64,000 nt of DNA from Chryseobacterium phocaeense (GCF_900169075.1 NZ_LT827015.1:1488001-1552000); one strand, 5' to 3'. Positions 35,773 to 44,485 are shown, counted from the stretch's first letter. Notes: generated from the letters alone by a model not told the origin. Translations and numbers: made by a program.

Positions 35773-37635
35773 ATGAAAAAACTTCTACTACCTATTATAT
35801 TAGTTTCAGCATTGATCTCTGCCCAGGCTCCGGCAGGATATTACGATGGAACGACCGGACTTACAGGCTATGCACTGAAGACTAAACTACGCGATATTAT
35901 TTCTGTAAAGAATATTAACTGGAATTATGGAGACTTACCCAATCTGTATAACCAGACGGATCTTGATAAATATTATGACCATGGTCCGGGTAATACAACC
36001 ATTCTGCTAGATATATATTCTGAAATTCCTTCCGGTGCTGATGCGTATGAGTATACCTCAGCTAATTTGATCAGTAGTTCAGGGGGTGAAGGTCTGGGTT
36101 ACAACAGGGAACATGCGGTGCCACAGAGTACTTTTGACAGTAATTATCCGATGTATTCTGATTTGCATTTTGTGATTCCTACAGATGCAAAAATCAATCA
36201 GCTTAGAAGTAATTATCCTTATGGGGTAGGAAATTCTACGGTTCATTATACATTTAGCAATACATCCAAAATTGCCAACAGTGCTATTCCTAATTATGTG
36301 TATACGAACAGGGTGTATGAGCCGATCAATGAATTTAAGGGAGATATTGCGAGAATGTTGCTGTATTTTGCGGTAAGGTATGAGGAAAAACTGCCTTCAT
36401 TTAATTATTCCACAAACATTAACCCAGCGATAGACCGCTCTGCTCTGGATGGAACTGCAGAAAGGGCTTTTGACCCGGCCTATATTTCCATGCTTCTTCA
36501 GTGGCACCTTCAGGATCCTGTATCTCAAAGAGAAATAGACCGGAATAACGCCATATATAGTATTCAGAATAACAGGAATCCGTTTATCGATAATCCGCAA
36601 TGGGTGAATGATATCTGGGTGCAGACTCCTGACGCACTTGCACCACAGGCCCCTTTGAATTTAAATGCTACCCAGACCGGGGCTTATTATACACAATTGG
36701 CGTGGTCGCCAAGCACGAGTTCAGATGTTATCGGATATCAGGTCTATCAAAATGGGACTCTGGTAACCACAACAAAATCTACATCCATAGTTATTGATCA
36801 TCTGACACCTTCCACCTCGTATTCATTTACAGTGAAGGCTTACGACCAGGGGTATCTGCAATCTCCCGACAGTAATACAGCCACAGTATCCACATCAGCT
36901 GCGGACACCAGCTCAAAGGATCTTTTTATCGTGAAATATATTGAGGGGACGGGTAACAATAAAGCTTTGGAAATTGTCAACAGAACAGGGCATGAAGTGG
37001 ATCTGAATCATTATACGATAAGAGTACAATACTACAATAATACAAGCGGTTCCTATTATTATGGAAATAGTTTTGAACTTGAAGGAAAACTCCCCAACAA
37101 CCAAAATTTTGTCGTTCTGAATCCTAAATCTACATTATCCTGCTACACCAATAATGATGCACGGTTTCTTACAGCGGGTGAGGCCCTCACTTTTGCCGGA
37201 ACCCAATATGTAGAGCTGGCCTATAAATCCACAACGGTGGATGCTATAGGAAGTAAGTTTGTAAGCAATTCATACGGAGATGTTTCCTTATACAGGAAAA
37301 ATACGGTTACACAACCCAGTTCAACATTCAATATAGGAGAATGGGACTCATTTGGAACTGATTACTGTCAGAACCTTGGAACTCTATCTACCACGGATGT
37401 GGTTTTAGCAGGGAATGATCTGAAAATTTATCCTAATCCGGTTCATGAAAATATTTTTGTGAATGGTAAAACTGAAAACATACACTCGGCTCAGATTTTA
37501 GATTTCTCCGGAAAATTGATCTATTCCGAGCAGAATCCTTTTAAAAATAAGAAAAATATTTCTGTTCAGAATTTAGCAGTAGGATCCTATCTGTTAAAAC
37601 TGGAAGGAAAAGTGTACCCGTTCATTAAAAAATAA
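35773..37635 (+). CDS. secreted endonuclease I family nuclease with fibronectin III, lamin-tail-like domain and T9SS tail
   Basis: 620 residues. Signal peptide (KKLLLPIILVSALISAQ). The nuclease domain (about 20-275) is of the endonuclease I/Vvn type: YNREHAVPQSTF (catalytic H114), SDLHFVIPTDAKINQLRSNY and FKGDIARMLLYFAVRY (metal Asn/Asp region). A fibronectin III domain follows (about 290-375), then a lamin-tail-like module (KDLFIVKYIEGTGNNKALEI, about 380-520), and a T9SS sorting domain (IYPNPVHENIF to PFIKK). Secreted DNA/RNA degradation for nutrition or biofilm turnover is likely. Confidence 0.92.
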   Translation: MKKLLLPIILVSALISAQAPAGYYDGTTGLTGYALKTKLRDIISVKNINWNYGDLPNLYNQTDLDKYYDHGPGNTTILLDIYSEIPSGADAYEYTSANLISSSGGEGLGYNREHAVPQSTFDSNYPMYSDLHFVIPTDAKINQLRSNYPYGVGNSTVHYTFSNTSKIANSAIPNYVYTNRVYEPINEFKGDIARMLLYFAVRYEEKLPSFNYSTNINPAIDRSALDGTAERAFDPAYISMLLQWHLQDPVSQREIDRNNAIYSIQNNRNPFIDNPQWVNDIWVQTPDALAPQAPLNLNATQTGAYYTQLAWSPSTSSDVIGYQVYQNGTLVTTTKSTSIVIDHLTPSTSYSFTVKAYDQGYLQSPDSNTATVSTSAADTSSKDLFIVKYIEGTGNNKALEIVNRTGHEVDLNHYTIRVQYYNNTSGSYYYGNSFELEGKLPNNQNFVVLNPKSTLSCYTNNDARFLTAGEALTFAGTQYVELAYKSTTVDAIGSKFVSNSYGDVSLYRKNTVTQPSSTFNIGEWDSFGTDYCQNLGTLSTTDVVLAGNDLKIYPNPVHENIFVNGKTENIHSAQILDFSGKLIYSEQNPFKNKKNISVQNLAVGSYLLKLEGKVYPFIKK

Positions 37636-37821
37636 CACGCAACATCATTGCAAACGCAGCGAAGCAATCTCAAAAATAACATTTGCAAATAAGAGAAAGG
37701 GAGTGTTCGTAATGACTAAGACGGCCTTTTCGCATTTTTGCTTTTTTGCCTTTTAGCACACTTAAACAGGCTTTTAGTCGAAAAAAATCACCTTCAATAT
37801 GCACTATTACAGCATCATTGA

Positions 37822-37841
37822 TATAAGCAGATTCACTAATA
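37822..37841. promoter_or_regulatory. SatD operator-like palindrome, site 1
   Basis: TATAAG-N8-CTAATA, one mismatch from the perfect TATAAG-N8-CTTATA of sites 2 and 3. Starts exactly 29 bases before site 2. Confidence 0.6.
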
Positions 37842-37850
37842 ATCAATATC

Positions 37851-37870
37851 TATAAGTGTTTCTGCTTATA
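37851..37870. promoter_or_regulatory. SatD operator-like palindrome, site 2
   Basis: TATAAGTGTTTCTGCTTATA: perfect inverted half-sites TATAAG and CTTATA separated by eight bases. Starts 29 bases before site 3. Confidence 0.7.
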
Positions 37871-37879
37871 TTTTTTATA

Positions 37880-37899
37880 TATAAGTAATTATGCTTATA
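37880..37899. promoter_or_regulatory. SatD operator-like palindrome, site 3
   Basis: TATAAGTAATTATGCTTATA: third phased copy. It overlaps the first four bases of the -7 promoter box, so a bound protein would block transcription. Confidence 0.7.
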
Positions 37900-37903
37900 T
37901 TTG
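37896..37903 (+). promoter_or_regulatory. -7 promoter box of the satD-like gene
   Basis: TATATTTG ends four bases before the ATG at 37908, so the transcript should be almost or fully leaderless. Confidence 0.65.
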
Positions 37904-37907
37904 CACA

Positions 37908-38513
37908 ATGATAGCGGTCATAACCGGTGATATTATAAATTCACAGCATGCAGACACGGAAGTTTGGATCACCAGACTCAAGAATCTCCTGGAAAACTGG
38001 GGAAGTTCACCGCTCGCATGGGAAATTTACAGAGGAGATGAGTTTCAGTTCAAATGTAATATAGACCAGGTATTCTGGCGTTTTCTAGCCATAAAGTCTC
38101 TTATAAGAAGTCAGGAAAATTTAGATGTAAGAATTGCCATAGGCATTGGTGAAGAAAATTTTTCCTCTGAGAAAATCACGGAATCCAACGGTACAGCTTA
38201 TGTACATTCCGGACGGTTGTTGAATGATCTTAAAAGCGACGGGCACACCGTTTCTATAAAAACTTCCAATGATGCTGTAGACCGGGATCTGAATATCCTT
38301 CTGAAATGGTCCTCAAAAGATTTCGACAGCTGGAGTGTAGCCACCGCAGAGATCATCCATGAAATGATCATGAATGAAGACATCACACAGGAAGACCTCG
38401 CCAGGAAATTTGCCATCTCACAGTCCTCGGTAAGCCAGAGGCTGAAGCGCGCCAACTACGAGCTTATCGTAGAAACCAATCAATATTTTAGAAAGAAAAT
38501 CTCAGAACTTTAA
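37908..38513 (+). CDS. SatD family protein with C-terminal helix-turn-helix
   Basis: 201 residues, cytoplasmic. The N-terminus MIAVITGDIINSQ and the segment AWEIYRGDEFQFKC match the SatD family, which has a nucleotide-cyclase-like fold in appearance but no known enzyme activity. The C-terminal part (about 158-190, TQEDLARKFAISQSSVSQRL) is a clear helix-turn-helix, so it likely binds DNA. Three phased palindromes just upstream are natural candidates for self-repression. DUF3307 follows two bases after the stop, the usual partner of this family. Confidence 0.85.
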   Translation: MIAVITGDIINSQHADTEVWITRLKNLLENWGSSPLAWEIYRGDEFQFKCNIDQVFWRFLAIKSLIRSQENLDVRIAIGIGEENFSSEKITESNGTAYVHSGRLLNDLKSDGHTVSIKTSNDAVDRDLNILLKWSSKDFDSWSVATAEIIHEMIMNEDITQEDLARKFAISQSSVSQRLKRANYELIVETNQYFRKKISEL

Positions 38514-38515
38514 GC

Positions 38516-39211
38516 ATGATCTTTACTAAACTCATATTGGCACATCTACTTGGAGATTTTATTCTTCAGCCAAATTCATGGGTTGCCGATAAGGAACGCC
38601 GTAAGCTGAAAAGTCCGTATTTGTATCTGCATGTACTGATCCATACTGTTTTAAGTTTTGTTTTTCTATGGAATACAGATATGTGGTGGGTTGCACTGAT
38701 GGTTGGGGCTACTCATTTTATCATTGACGCCTCAAAACTGACCTTTCAGACTTTAAAAAATAAGAAAAGATGGTTTTTCATAGACCAGCTTCTGCATATT
38801 CTTGTGATTGCGGGAATTTCCTTCTATTATACAGAATTCAGTTTTGGTTTTCTGAGTAACGCTGAGTTTTTAAAAATACTGATGGCAGCATTGTTCCTTA
38901 CAACACCGGCCTCAATTTTTATTAAAATATTATTGTCTTCATGGACTCCGGTTCCGGAAACACAGAGCAGTTTACAAACCGAATCCTTATCAAGTGCAGG
39001 AAAATATATCGGAATTTTGGAACGTCTTCTTGTTTTTACCTTTATTATGGTAAATCATTGGGAAGGCGTAGGTTTTATGGTGGCCGCCAAATCGGTCTTC
39101 AGGTTCAGCGATCTGGCACAGGCCAAACAGAGAAAACTTACGGAATATGTGCTGATAGGTACATTGCTGAGTTTTGGAATGGCTGTATTAACAGGAATTT
39201 TAATTAAGTAA
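38516..39211 (+). CDS. DUF3307 integral membrane protein
   Basis: 231 residues with five or six predicted membrane segments, for example VLIHTVLSFVFLW, WWVALMVGATHFIIDA, LLHILVIAGISFYY and YVLIGTLLSFGMAVLTGILI. The N-terminal LILAHLLGDFILQPNSWVADK, with its conserved His and Asp, and GATHFIIDASK are typical DUF3307 motifs. Function is unknown. It is cotranscribed with the SatD-like regulator and ends 33 bases before purC, so purC may be partly read from this operon. Confidence 0.85.
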   Translation: MIFTKLILAHLLGDFILQPNSWVADKERRKLKSPYLYLHVLIHTVLSFVFLWNTDMWWVALMVGATHFIIDASKLTFQTLKNKKRWFFIDQLLHILVIAGISFYYTEFSFGFLSNAEFLKILMAALFLTTPASIFIKILLSSWTPVPETQSSLQTESLSSAGKYIGILERLLVFTFIMVNHWEGVGFMVAAKSVFRFSDLAQAKQRKLTEYVLIGTLLSFGMAVLTGILIK

Positions 39212-39244
39212 TATAAAATAAATCTAACTAACAAGAATTTAGAA

Positions 39245-39964
39245 ATGGAAAAGAAAGAAATGTTGTACGAAGGTAAGGCAAAACAGGTATTTGCTACCGA
39301 TAATCCTAATGAAGTAGTGGTACGTTTCAAAGACGATGCTACAGCATTTAATGCTCAGAAAAGAGGGTCTGTTGATTTAAAAGGAGAAATGAACAATGCC
39401 ATTACCACTCTTATTTTTGAATATTTAAATGAAAAAGGGGTTAAAACTCATTTCATCAAACAATTGAACGAAAGAGAGCAGCTGGTAAAAAAAGTTTCGA
39501 TCATTCCATTGGAAATGGTAGTAAGAAATTACTCTGCAGGAAGTATGGCTCAGAGATTGGGAGTGGAAGAAGGAATTAAATCTCCCGTTACCATCTTCGA
39601 TATCTGCTATAAAAAAGACGAATTGGGAGATCCGCTGATCAATGATCACCACGCAGTATTCTTAGGAGCAGCAACATATGAGGAGCTGGATGAAATGTAT
39701 GAGCTTACTTCTGATATCAACGAAATCCTGATCGATCTTTTTGATAAAATGAACATCATCCTTGTGGATTTCAAAATTGAATTAGGAAAAACAGCAGACG
39801 GTGAAATCATCCTTGCTGACGAAATTTCTCCTGACACATGCAGACTTTGGGATAAAGATACCATGAAAAAACTGGATAAAGACAGATTCAGAAGAGATCT
39901 TGGAGAAGTTACCGAAGCTTATGTGGAGATCTATAACAGGCTGAAAACTTTACTGGGTAAGTAA
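39245..39964 (+). CDS. purC: SAICAR synthetase
   Basis: ATP-dependent ligase joining aspartate to CAIR in purine synthesis. 239 residues as in bacterial Pur[21 protein letters not shown] (nucleotide-binding strand), [44 protein letters not shown] and [12 protein letters not shown] are the family signatures. It is parted from purF by one small gene that looks like an insertion. Confidence 0.97.
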   Translation: MEKKEMLYEGKAKQVFATDNPNEVVVRFKDDATAFNAQKRGSVDLKGEMNNAITTLIFEYLNEKGVKTHFIKQLNEREQLVKKVSIIPLEMVVRNYSAGSMAQRLGVEEGIKSPVTIFDICYKKDELGDPLINDHHAVFLGAATYEELDEMYELTSDINEILIDLFDKMNIILVDFKIELGKTADGEIILADEISPDTCRLWDKDTMKKLDKDRFRRDLGEVTEAYVEIYNRLKTLLGK

Positions 39965-39975
39965 ATTTTGAGAAG

Positions 39976-40000
39976 TTAGAAGTTAGAGATTAGAAGTTGG
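39976..40000. repeat. left inverted repeat flanking the four-helix-bundle gene
   Basis: 25 bases beginning TTAGAAGTTAGAGATTAGAA. They match the reverse complement of 40385-40409 at 22 of 25 positions and are built of TTAGAAG-like heptads. Confidence 0.75.
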
Positions 40001-40001
40001 T

Positions 40002-40361
40002 ATGAAATCACACCGGATAGAAGATTTGAAAGTTTGGAAAAAATCGATGGCTTTGGTAAAAGAAGTTTATTTAGTTTCTGCTGAATTGCCGGGTGAAGAA
40101 AAATTTGGTCTATTGTCACAAATCAGAAGATGTGCAGTTTCAATACCGTCAAATATTGCTGAAGGAGCTGGAAGAAATAATAAAAATGAATTTTATCAAT
40201 TTCTTGGAATTGCATTTGGTTCTACCTATGAGCTGCAAACCCAATTACAGTTGATGGTCGACCTAAACTTTATTTCTGAAGCCAAAATACTACCTTTAAA
40301 AGAGCTTTTAGCTGAAATTCAGAAAATGATTTACTCATTAAAAGAAAGTTTAAAATTATAA
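40002..40361 (+). CDS. four-helix-bundle protein (23S rRNA intervening-sequence protein family)
   Basis: 119 residues, cytoplasmic, no cofactor motif. IEDLKVWKKSMALVKEVYLV, QIRRCAVSIPSNIAEGAGR and FYQFLGIAFGSTYELQTQLQ are hallmarks of the family named after the intervening-sequence protein; it folds as a four-helix bundle and forms pentameric rings in known members. It is an isolated gene between purC and purF with 25-bp inverted repeats on either side. That layout suggests an inserted element. Its biological role is not known; related proteins assist diversity-generating retroelements, but no reverse transcriptase is present here. Confidence 0.9.
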   Translation: MKSHRIEDLKVWKKSMALVKEVYLVSAELPGEEKFGLLSQIRRCAVSIPSNIAEGAGRNNKNEFYQFLGIAFGSTYELQTQLQLMVDLNFISEAKILPLKELLAEIQKMIYSLKESLKL

Positions 40362-40384
40362 TTGAAGTTAACTTAGACTAAATT

Positions 40385-40409
40385 CTAACATCTAATATCT
40401 AACTTCTAA
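40385..40409. repeat. right inverted repeat flanking the four-helix-bundle gene
   Basis: CTAACATCTAATATCTAACT and five more bases, the reverse complement of the left repeat with three mismatches. It ends 16 bases before the purF start. Confidence 0.75.
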
Positions 40410-40425
40410 TTTAGAAAAAATAGAA

Positions 40426-41925
40426 ATGAAAAGTTTAGACATTCATAAAAGTGAATATTTAAAACAGTTTAAAAACCAGGCCTACGGAAGAAATCTTTTC
40501 AGAACGCAGGAAGAGGAAAGACTGGATGCTCCCAATGAGGAATGCGGTATTTTCGGACTGTATTCGGATAATGATCTGGATACGTTCTCTCTTTCACAGT
40601 TCGGACTTTTTGCCCTGCAACACAGAGGACAGGAAGCCTGTGGTATTTCCGTTTTAAAAGACGGGAAAATCACCAATATGAAGGATGAAGGACTGGTTCT
40701 GGATGTTTATAAAGACATTCAGGATCCTGAAACTTTTATGGGAAATTCTGCAATTGGACATACCCGTTATACCACTGCAGGAGACAAAAAGAAATATAAT
40801 TTCCAGCCGTTCTTTGCAAAAAATGAGTACGACCAGATTATACTTTCTATAGCGCACAATGGTAACCTTACCAATGCGAAAGAATTAAAAACCGAATTGG
40901 AAGCTGAAGGCGTTGTGTTCAGGGCCACTTCCGATTCTGAGGTGATTTTAAGACTGATCCAGAAAAACCTTGACCTTGGTCTTCGTGGAGCGATTAAAGC
41001 CACCATGGAGAAAATTGAAGGTGCTTATTCCGTAGTGGGAATGACCAGAAATAAATTCTTTGCATTCAGGGATTTCAACGGGATCCGTCCGCTGGTTTTG
41101 GGAGCTGTTGACGAGAAAACGTACGTGGTAGCTTCTGAGTCTGTGGCACTGGATGCTGTGGGCGCTCAGTATGTACGCGATATCCTTCCGGGAGAAATCA
41201 TTTATACCAATGAAAATGAGCCTGGAAAACTTCACTCATACATGGTGAATGAAGAAAAAGGAAAGCAGAGAATCTGTTCTTTCGAATACATCTATTTTGC
41301 AAGACCTGACTCTACCATGGAAAACATCAATGTGTATGAGATCAGGGAAAAATCCGGTGAAAAAATCTGGGAACAGGCTCCTGTGGAAGCAGATGTGGTT
41401 ATCGGGGTTCCTGATTCCGGTGTTCCGGCTGCTATAGGCTTCTCCAAGGCTTCCGGCATCCCTTTCCGTCCGGTTCTGATTAAAAACAGATACATCGGAA
41501 GAAGTTTCATCGTTCCTACACAGGAAATGAGAGAGAGGGTAGTAAATCTTAAGCTTAACCCGATTATTTCTGAGATCAAGGACAAAAGAGTTGTGATCAT
41601 TGATGACTCCATCGTAAGAGGAACCACCTCCAAGAGACTTGTGAAAATCCTGAAAGACGCCGGAGTAAAAGAAATTCACTTCAGAAGTGTATCGCCGCCT
41701 ATTATTGCGCCATGCTATTTAGGTATTGATACCCCTTCAAAAGATGATCTGATTTCTGCGAATATGACGACTGAAGAGCTTAGACGCTATCTGGGTGTGG
41801 ATTCTTTAGAGTTCTTAAGTACAGACAGCCTGAAAGAAATTTTAGGATCTTCCAACCACTGCTTCGGATGCTTTACTGAAGAATATCCGGTAGGAAAAGG
41901 GGAGGAGGTAGAATTATTCAATTAA
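40426..41925 (+). CDS. purF: amidophosphoribosyltransferase
   Basis: First step of purine synthesis: PRPP + glutamine to phosphoribosylamine. 499 residues. The N-terminal nucleophile is C40 in NEECGIFGLY, so about 39 residues must be removed as a propeptide, as in the B. subtilis type. FALQHRGQEACG and AHNGNLTNA belong to the glutaminase half; the PRPP loop is VVIIDDSIVRGTTS. Cysteines in RICSFEYI, APCYLG and HCFGCFTEEYP fit the four ligands of a 4Fe-4S cluster. A strong terminator follows. Confidence 0.97.
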   Translation: MKSLDIHKSEYLKQFKNQAYGRNLFRTQEEERLDAPNEECGIFGLYSDNDLDTFSLSQFGLFALQHRGQEACGISVLKDGKITNMKDEGLVLDVYKDIQDPETFMGNSAIGHTRYTTAGDKKKYNFQPFFAKNEYDQIILSIAHNGNLTNAKELKTELEAEGVVFRATSDSEVILRLIQKNLDLGLRGAIKATMEKIEGAYSVVGMTRNKFFAFRDFNGIRPLVLGAVDEKTYVVASESVALDAVGAQYVRDILPGEIIYTNENEPGKLHSYMVNEEKGKQRICSFEYIYFARPDSTMENINVYEIREKSGEKIWEQAPVEADVVIGVPDSGVPAAIGFSKASGIPFRPVLIKNRYIGRSFIVPTQEMRERVVNLKLNPIISEIKDKRVVIIDDSIVRGTTSKRLVKILKDAGVKEIHFRSVSPPIIAPCYLGIDTPSKDDLISANMTTEELRRYLGVDSLEFLSTDSLKEILGSSNHCFGCFTEEYPVGKGEEVELFN

Positions 41926-41947
41926 TATTACCGATTTAGATAAATAG

Positions 41948-41979
41948 AGAGCCAGGCTTACTGCCTGGCTCTTTTGTTT
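41948..41979 (+). terminator. terminator of purF
   Basis: AGAGCCAGGC, a five-base loop and GCCTGGCTCT form a perfect 10 bp stem followed by TTTGTTT, 22 bases after the stop codon. Confidence 0.93.
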
Positions 41980-42016
41980 ACCCGTGTCAAGGTTTTAAAC
42001 CTTGACACGGGTAAAC
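41976..42016. repeat. intergenic palindrome, copy 2 (behind purF)
   Basis: GTTTACCCGTGTCAAGGTTT pairs perfectly with AAACCTTGACACGGGTAAAC around a single base. It begins inside the T tract of the purF terminator. Shares the core TGTCAAG with copies 1 and 3. Confidence 0.85.
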
Positions 42017-42093
42017 ACAGCCGTCCCTATCCGGTTACAGTAAATGTATCAAAAGCTTAACATTCGTGTATCCTGCAGTACAGAAGTGAACTT

Positions 42094-42101
42094 TAAATTT
42101 G
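42094..42101 (+). promoter_or_regulatory. -7 promoter box of the glycerophosphodiesterase gene
   Basis: TAAATTTG, 25 bases before the ATG; matches TAnnTTTG. Confidence 0.5.
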
Positions 42102-42126
42102 TGCATTAAAATTAAAATGTAACGAT

Positions 42127-43074
42127 ATGAAAAAAGTACTTTTAACGGCTGCTTTGATGGGATTGACCCAGTTGTATTATGCTCAGGCTTTCGATAAGCA
42201 GGCTCACCGCGGAGGAAAGTCTTTATACCCTGAAAATACAATTCCGGCCATGAAGAATGCCTTGAAAATGAACGTTACAACATTGGAAATGGATCTGGCG
42301 GTAACGAAGGACAAAAAAGTAATTCTTTCTCATGATGCTTTTCTTTCCCCTGAATTAATCACAAAGCCGGATGGAACCTATATTCCGAAAGATTCCGGGT
42401 TTTATTATAAAATTTATGAAATGCCTTATTCGAGGATTAAAACATTTGATGTTGGCTTAAAAAAATTAACCAATTATCCGGATCAGAAGAAGATGAAGGC
42501 TCAAAAGCCTCTTTTCTCGGAAGTAATCGATGCGTGTGAAACTTATGCCCGGGAACTGAAAAGACCTTTGCCTTTTTATAATATTGAAACCAAAACACGT
42601 CCTTTTTCCGATAACATATTTCATCCGGAACCCAAAGAATTTGTGGATCTGATGATGAAAGTTATCCTGGAAAAAGGGATCCAGGACAGGGTAATTATTC
42701 AGTCATTTGATCCCAGAACTCTGGAAATCGTTCATAAGGAATATCCTGAAATTATGACTGCTTTGCTGGTGGAAAAGGTAGATGATAAAAAACGCGCGCA
42801 GCAGCAAACTCATTTTGAAAAAATACCTGAAGCGAAATTCAGAGAGTATCCCGATCATCTGAATGGCGTAACAGGAGATCTGAAGTTTCTGAGCTTTACT
42901 CCAACTATTTACAGTCCTGAGCATACACTTGTAACCCCAAAACTCATAGAGGAATGCCACAAATCCGGGATGAGAGTGATCCCATGGACGGTCAATAGCA
43001 AAGAAAGACTGAAAGAATTAAAAGAGATAGGAATAGACGGGGTTATCACGGATGATCCGAGGATATTTGAATAA
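42127..43074 (+). CDS. glycerophosphodiester phosphodiesterase, secreted
   Basis: 315 residues. A signal peptide (MKKVLLTAALMGLTQLYYAQ) directs it to the periplasm. The GDPD active site is seen: QAHRGG (H27, R28), PENTIPAM (E36), LEMDLAVT (E54, D56) and LSHDAFL (H69), then YNIETKTRP and VIIQSFDPRTLEIV of the TIM barrel and IPWTVNS near the end. It releases glycerol-3-phosphate and an alcohol from deacylated phospholipids. Monocistronic between two palindromes. Confidence 0.94.
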   Translation: MKKVLLTAALMGLTQLYYAQAFDKQAHRGGKSLYPENTIPAMKNALKMNVTTLEMDLAVTKDKKVILSHDAFLSPELITKPDGTYIPKDSGFYYKIYEMPYSRIKTFDVGLKKLTNYPDQKKMKAQKPLFSEVIDACETYARELKRPLPFYNIETKTRPFSDNIFHPEPKEFVDLMMKVILEKGIQDRVIIQSFDPRTLEIVHKEYPEIMTALLVEKVDDKKRAQQQTHFEKIPEAKFREYPDHLNGVTGDLKFLSFTPTIYSPEHTLVTPKLIEECHKSGMRVIPWTVNSKERLKELKEIGIDGVITDDPRIFE

Positions 43075-43121
43075 GCAAGTGATTATAGTATCCTGAACTG
43101 TGGGCTGCTTTGGTAATTAAT

Positions 43122-43150
43122 CTTTGTCAAGGTTTAAAACCTTGACAAGG
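43122..43150. repeat. intergenic palindrome, copy 3 (behind the glycerophosphodiesterase gene)
   Basis: TTGTCAAGGTTT pairs with AAACCTTGACAA around one base, with further partial pairing outside. Same core as copies 1 and 2. Confidence 0.8.
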
Positions 43151-43200
43151 ATAACTTCCGGCTTCCCTCATCCCGCTTCCAACTCAATTTGAAAACATAT

Positions 43201-43233
43201 AAATAGCCGGAAGAAAAATCCTCCGGCTATTTT
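43201..43233. terminator. bidirectional terminator between convergent genes
   Basis: AAATAGCCGGA and TCCGGCTATTT form a perfect 11 bp stem between the glycerophosphodiesterase gene (plus) and the barrel gene (minus). Confidence 0.8.
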
Positions 43234-43283
43234 ATACAATGCAGAATCTGCACTGCGGGGTTAAAAATTGGTTGGTATTTTAA

Positions 43284-44006
43284 TTAGAACTTATAATTCA
43301 GACCTAACTGAAACGCTCTGTGGTTCAATGGTTCAGTGCCTTCAGGTTTCTGGTTTCTCATGTCCGTAAGACTGTTGATATACCTTGCATTGATGCCCAG
43401 ATTCTGGGTAATATCATATCCAAGACCTAAACCAAGACCTAAGTTAAACTTATTGATGTTGTCTTTGTTGATATCTTCAGAGCTGGATACAGACTGTGTT
43501 GTGGTTACGCCTCCGGTAGTCGTAGTAATGGTGCTTTCACCCTTGTTTTTTCCATCAATGAAATAACTGAACTCTGGTCCTGCCTCTACATAAAATCTTT
43601 CCGTAGGCCTCATCTGTACCATTAATGGAACTGAAATATAGTTCATGGTGGTTTTGTAATCACTTTTAGTTTTAACGTTGGTATTACCGGTGGTAACGTC
43701 TGTAGATGAAATTACGCTTTTAGCTCCAAGCTGGTTGTATAAAACCTCCGGCTGCAGGCTGAATTTCTGAGATAGTGGAATATTAACTAAAACCCCCGCA
43801 TGAAATCCAAGTTTCTGGTTATCAAGACTTAATTTCTGCTCACTGAAGTAAGAAGAGTTTCCTCCTGCTTTAATACCAAATCTTACAGGCTGCTTATCCT
43901 TTTTAATTGGATCTTGTTTCATTGGTTCCTGGTTTACAGTTTGTGCTTCCTGAGCAAACGTCATCATGCTGGCAGTAACTGCCAACCCTAGAAATAACTT
44001 CTTCAT
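43284..44006 (-). CDS. outer-membrane beta-barrel protein (porin-like), copy 1
   Basis: 240 residues with a signal peptide (MKKLFLGLAVTASMMTFAQ). The mature part has alternating hydrophobic strands typical of the flavobacterial PorT-like barrels: RFGIKAGGNSSYFS, LGFHAGVLVNIPLSQKFSLQ, PEVLYNQLGAKS, YISVPLMVQM, FYVEAGPEFSYF and the C-terminal strand ending FQLGLNYKF with a terminal Phe. It may be a small pore or binding protein; no substrate is evident. It shares about the same pattern with three genes at 46985-49321. Confidence 0.9.
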   Translation of the reverse strand: MKKLFLGLAVTASMMTFAQEAQTVNQEPMKQDPIKKDKQPVRFGIKAGGNSSYFSEQKLSLDNQKLGFHAGVLVNIPLSQKFSLQPEVLYNQLGAKSVISSTDVTTGNTNVKTKSDYKTTMNYISVPLMVQMRPTERFYVEAGPEFSYFIDGKNKGESTITTTTGGVTTTQSVSSSEDINKDNINKFNLGLGLGLGYDITQNLGINARYINSLTDMRNQKPEGTEPLNHRAFQLGLNYKF

Positions 44007-44070
44007 AATTTTATTTTTTAATTTTACTATTTACTTCTCATCCGATTTTTCAATCAGACTTGAATTATTT

Positions 44071-44088
44071 TGCAAAATGCTTGCCAAA
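44071..44088 (-). promoter_or_regulatory. sigma-54-like element for barrel copy 1
   Basis: On the minus strand TTTGGCAAGCATTTTGCA: GG and GC separated by exactly ten bases, the -24/-12 layout of sigma-54 promoters. It lies 65-82 bases before the ATG. Confidence 0.5.
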
Positions 44089-44485
44089 CTTTAAAAACCC
44101 TTACTGCAAGGCGTTTTTCAGGGGTTTCGTTAATTGGCTGATTTCCGTTTTTAATTGTTTTTTATGAAAAATTATGTTATGAAATTTCTGTTTTTAGAAA
44201 TCATTCTGAATAAAAATGTCTCTTATGTTAATAATTTAATATAGCATTAAACCCGGATAAGTATATTAAAAAAATGGAACATCTGAAAAACCAGCCAGGT
44301 GAAATATGGATTTTCTACATTCTAATTCATTCTGCAGTTTATCTTTTTCCCGGGAATTTCATCCTGTTCATAGAAAACATTTCAAAAGAGAAAAAAAATA
44401 TGGCTAGACCTGAAATCTATTAATAAATTAAATTTAATAAATGTGTTATATTTTTATAGTAAATTCAAATATTTAGGCTTTTATG

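Noticed and set aside
44274..44423. 49-codon plus-strand frame in the barrel/protease spacer
   Set aside because: No promoter box, no recognisable feature beyond one hydrophobic stretch, and random frames of this size are common in such spacers.
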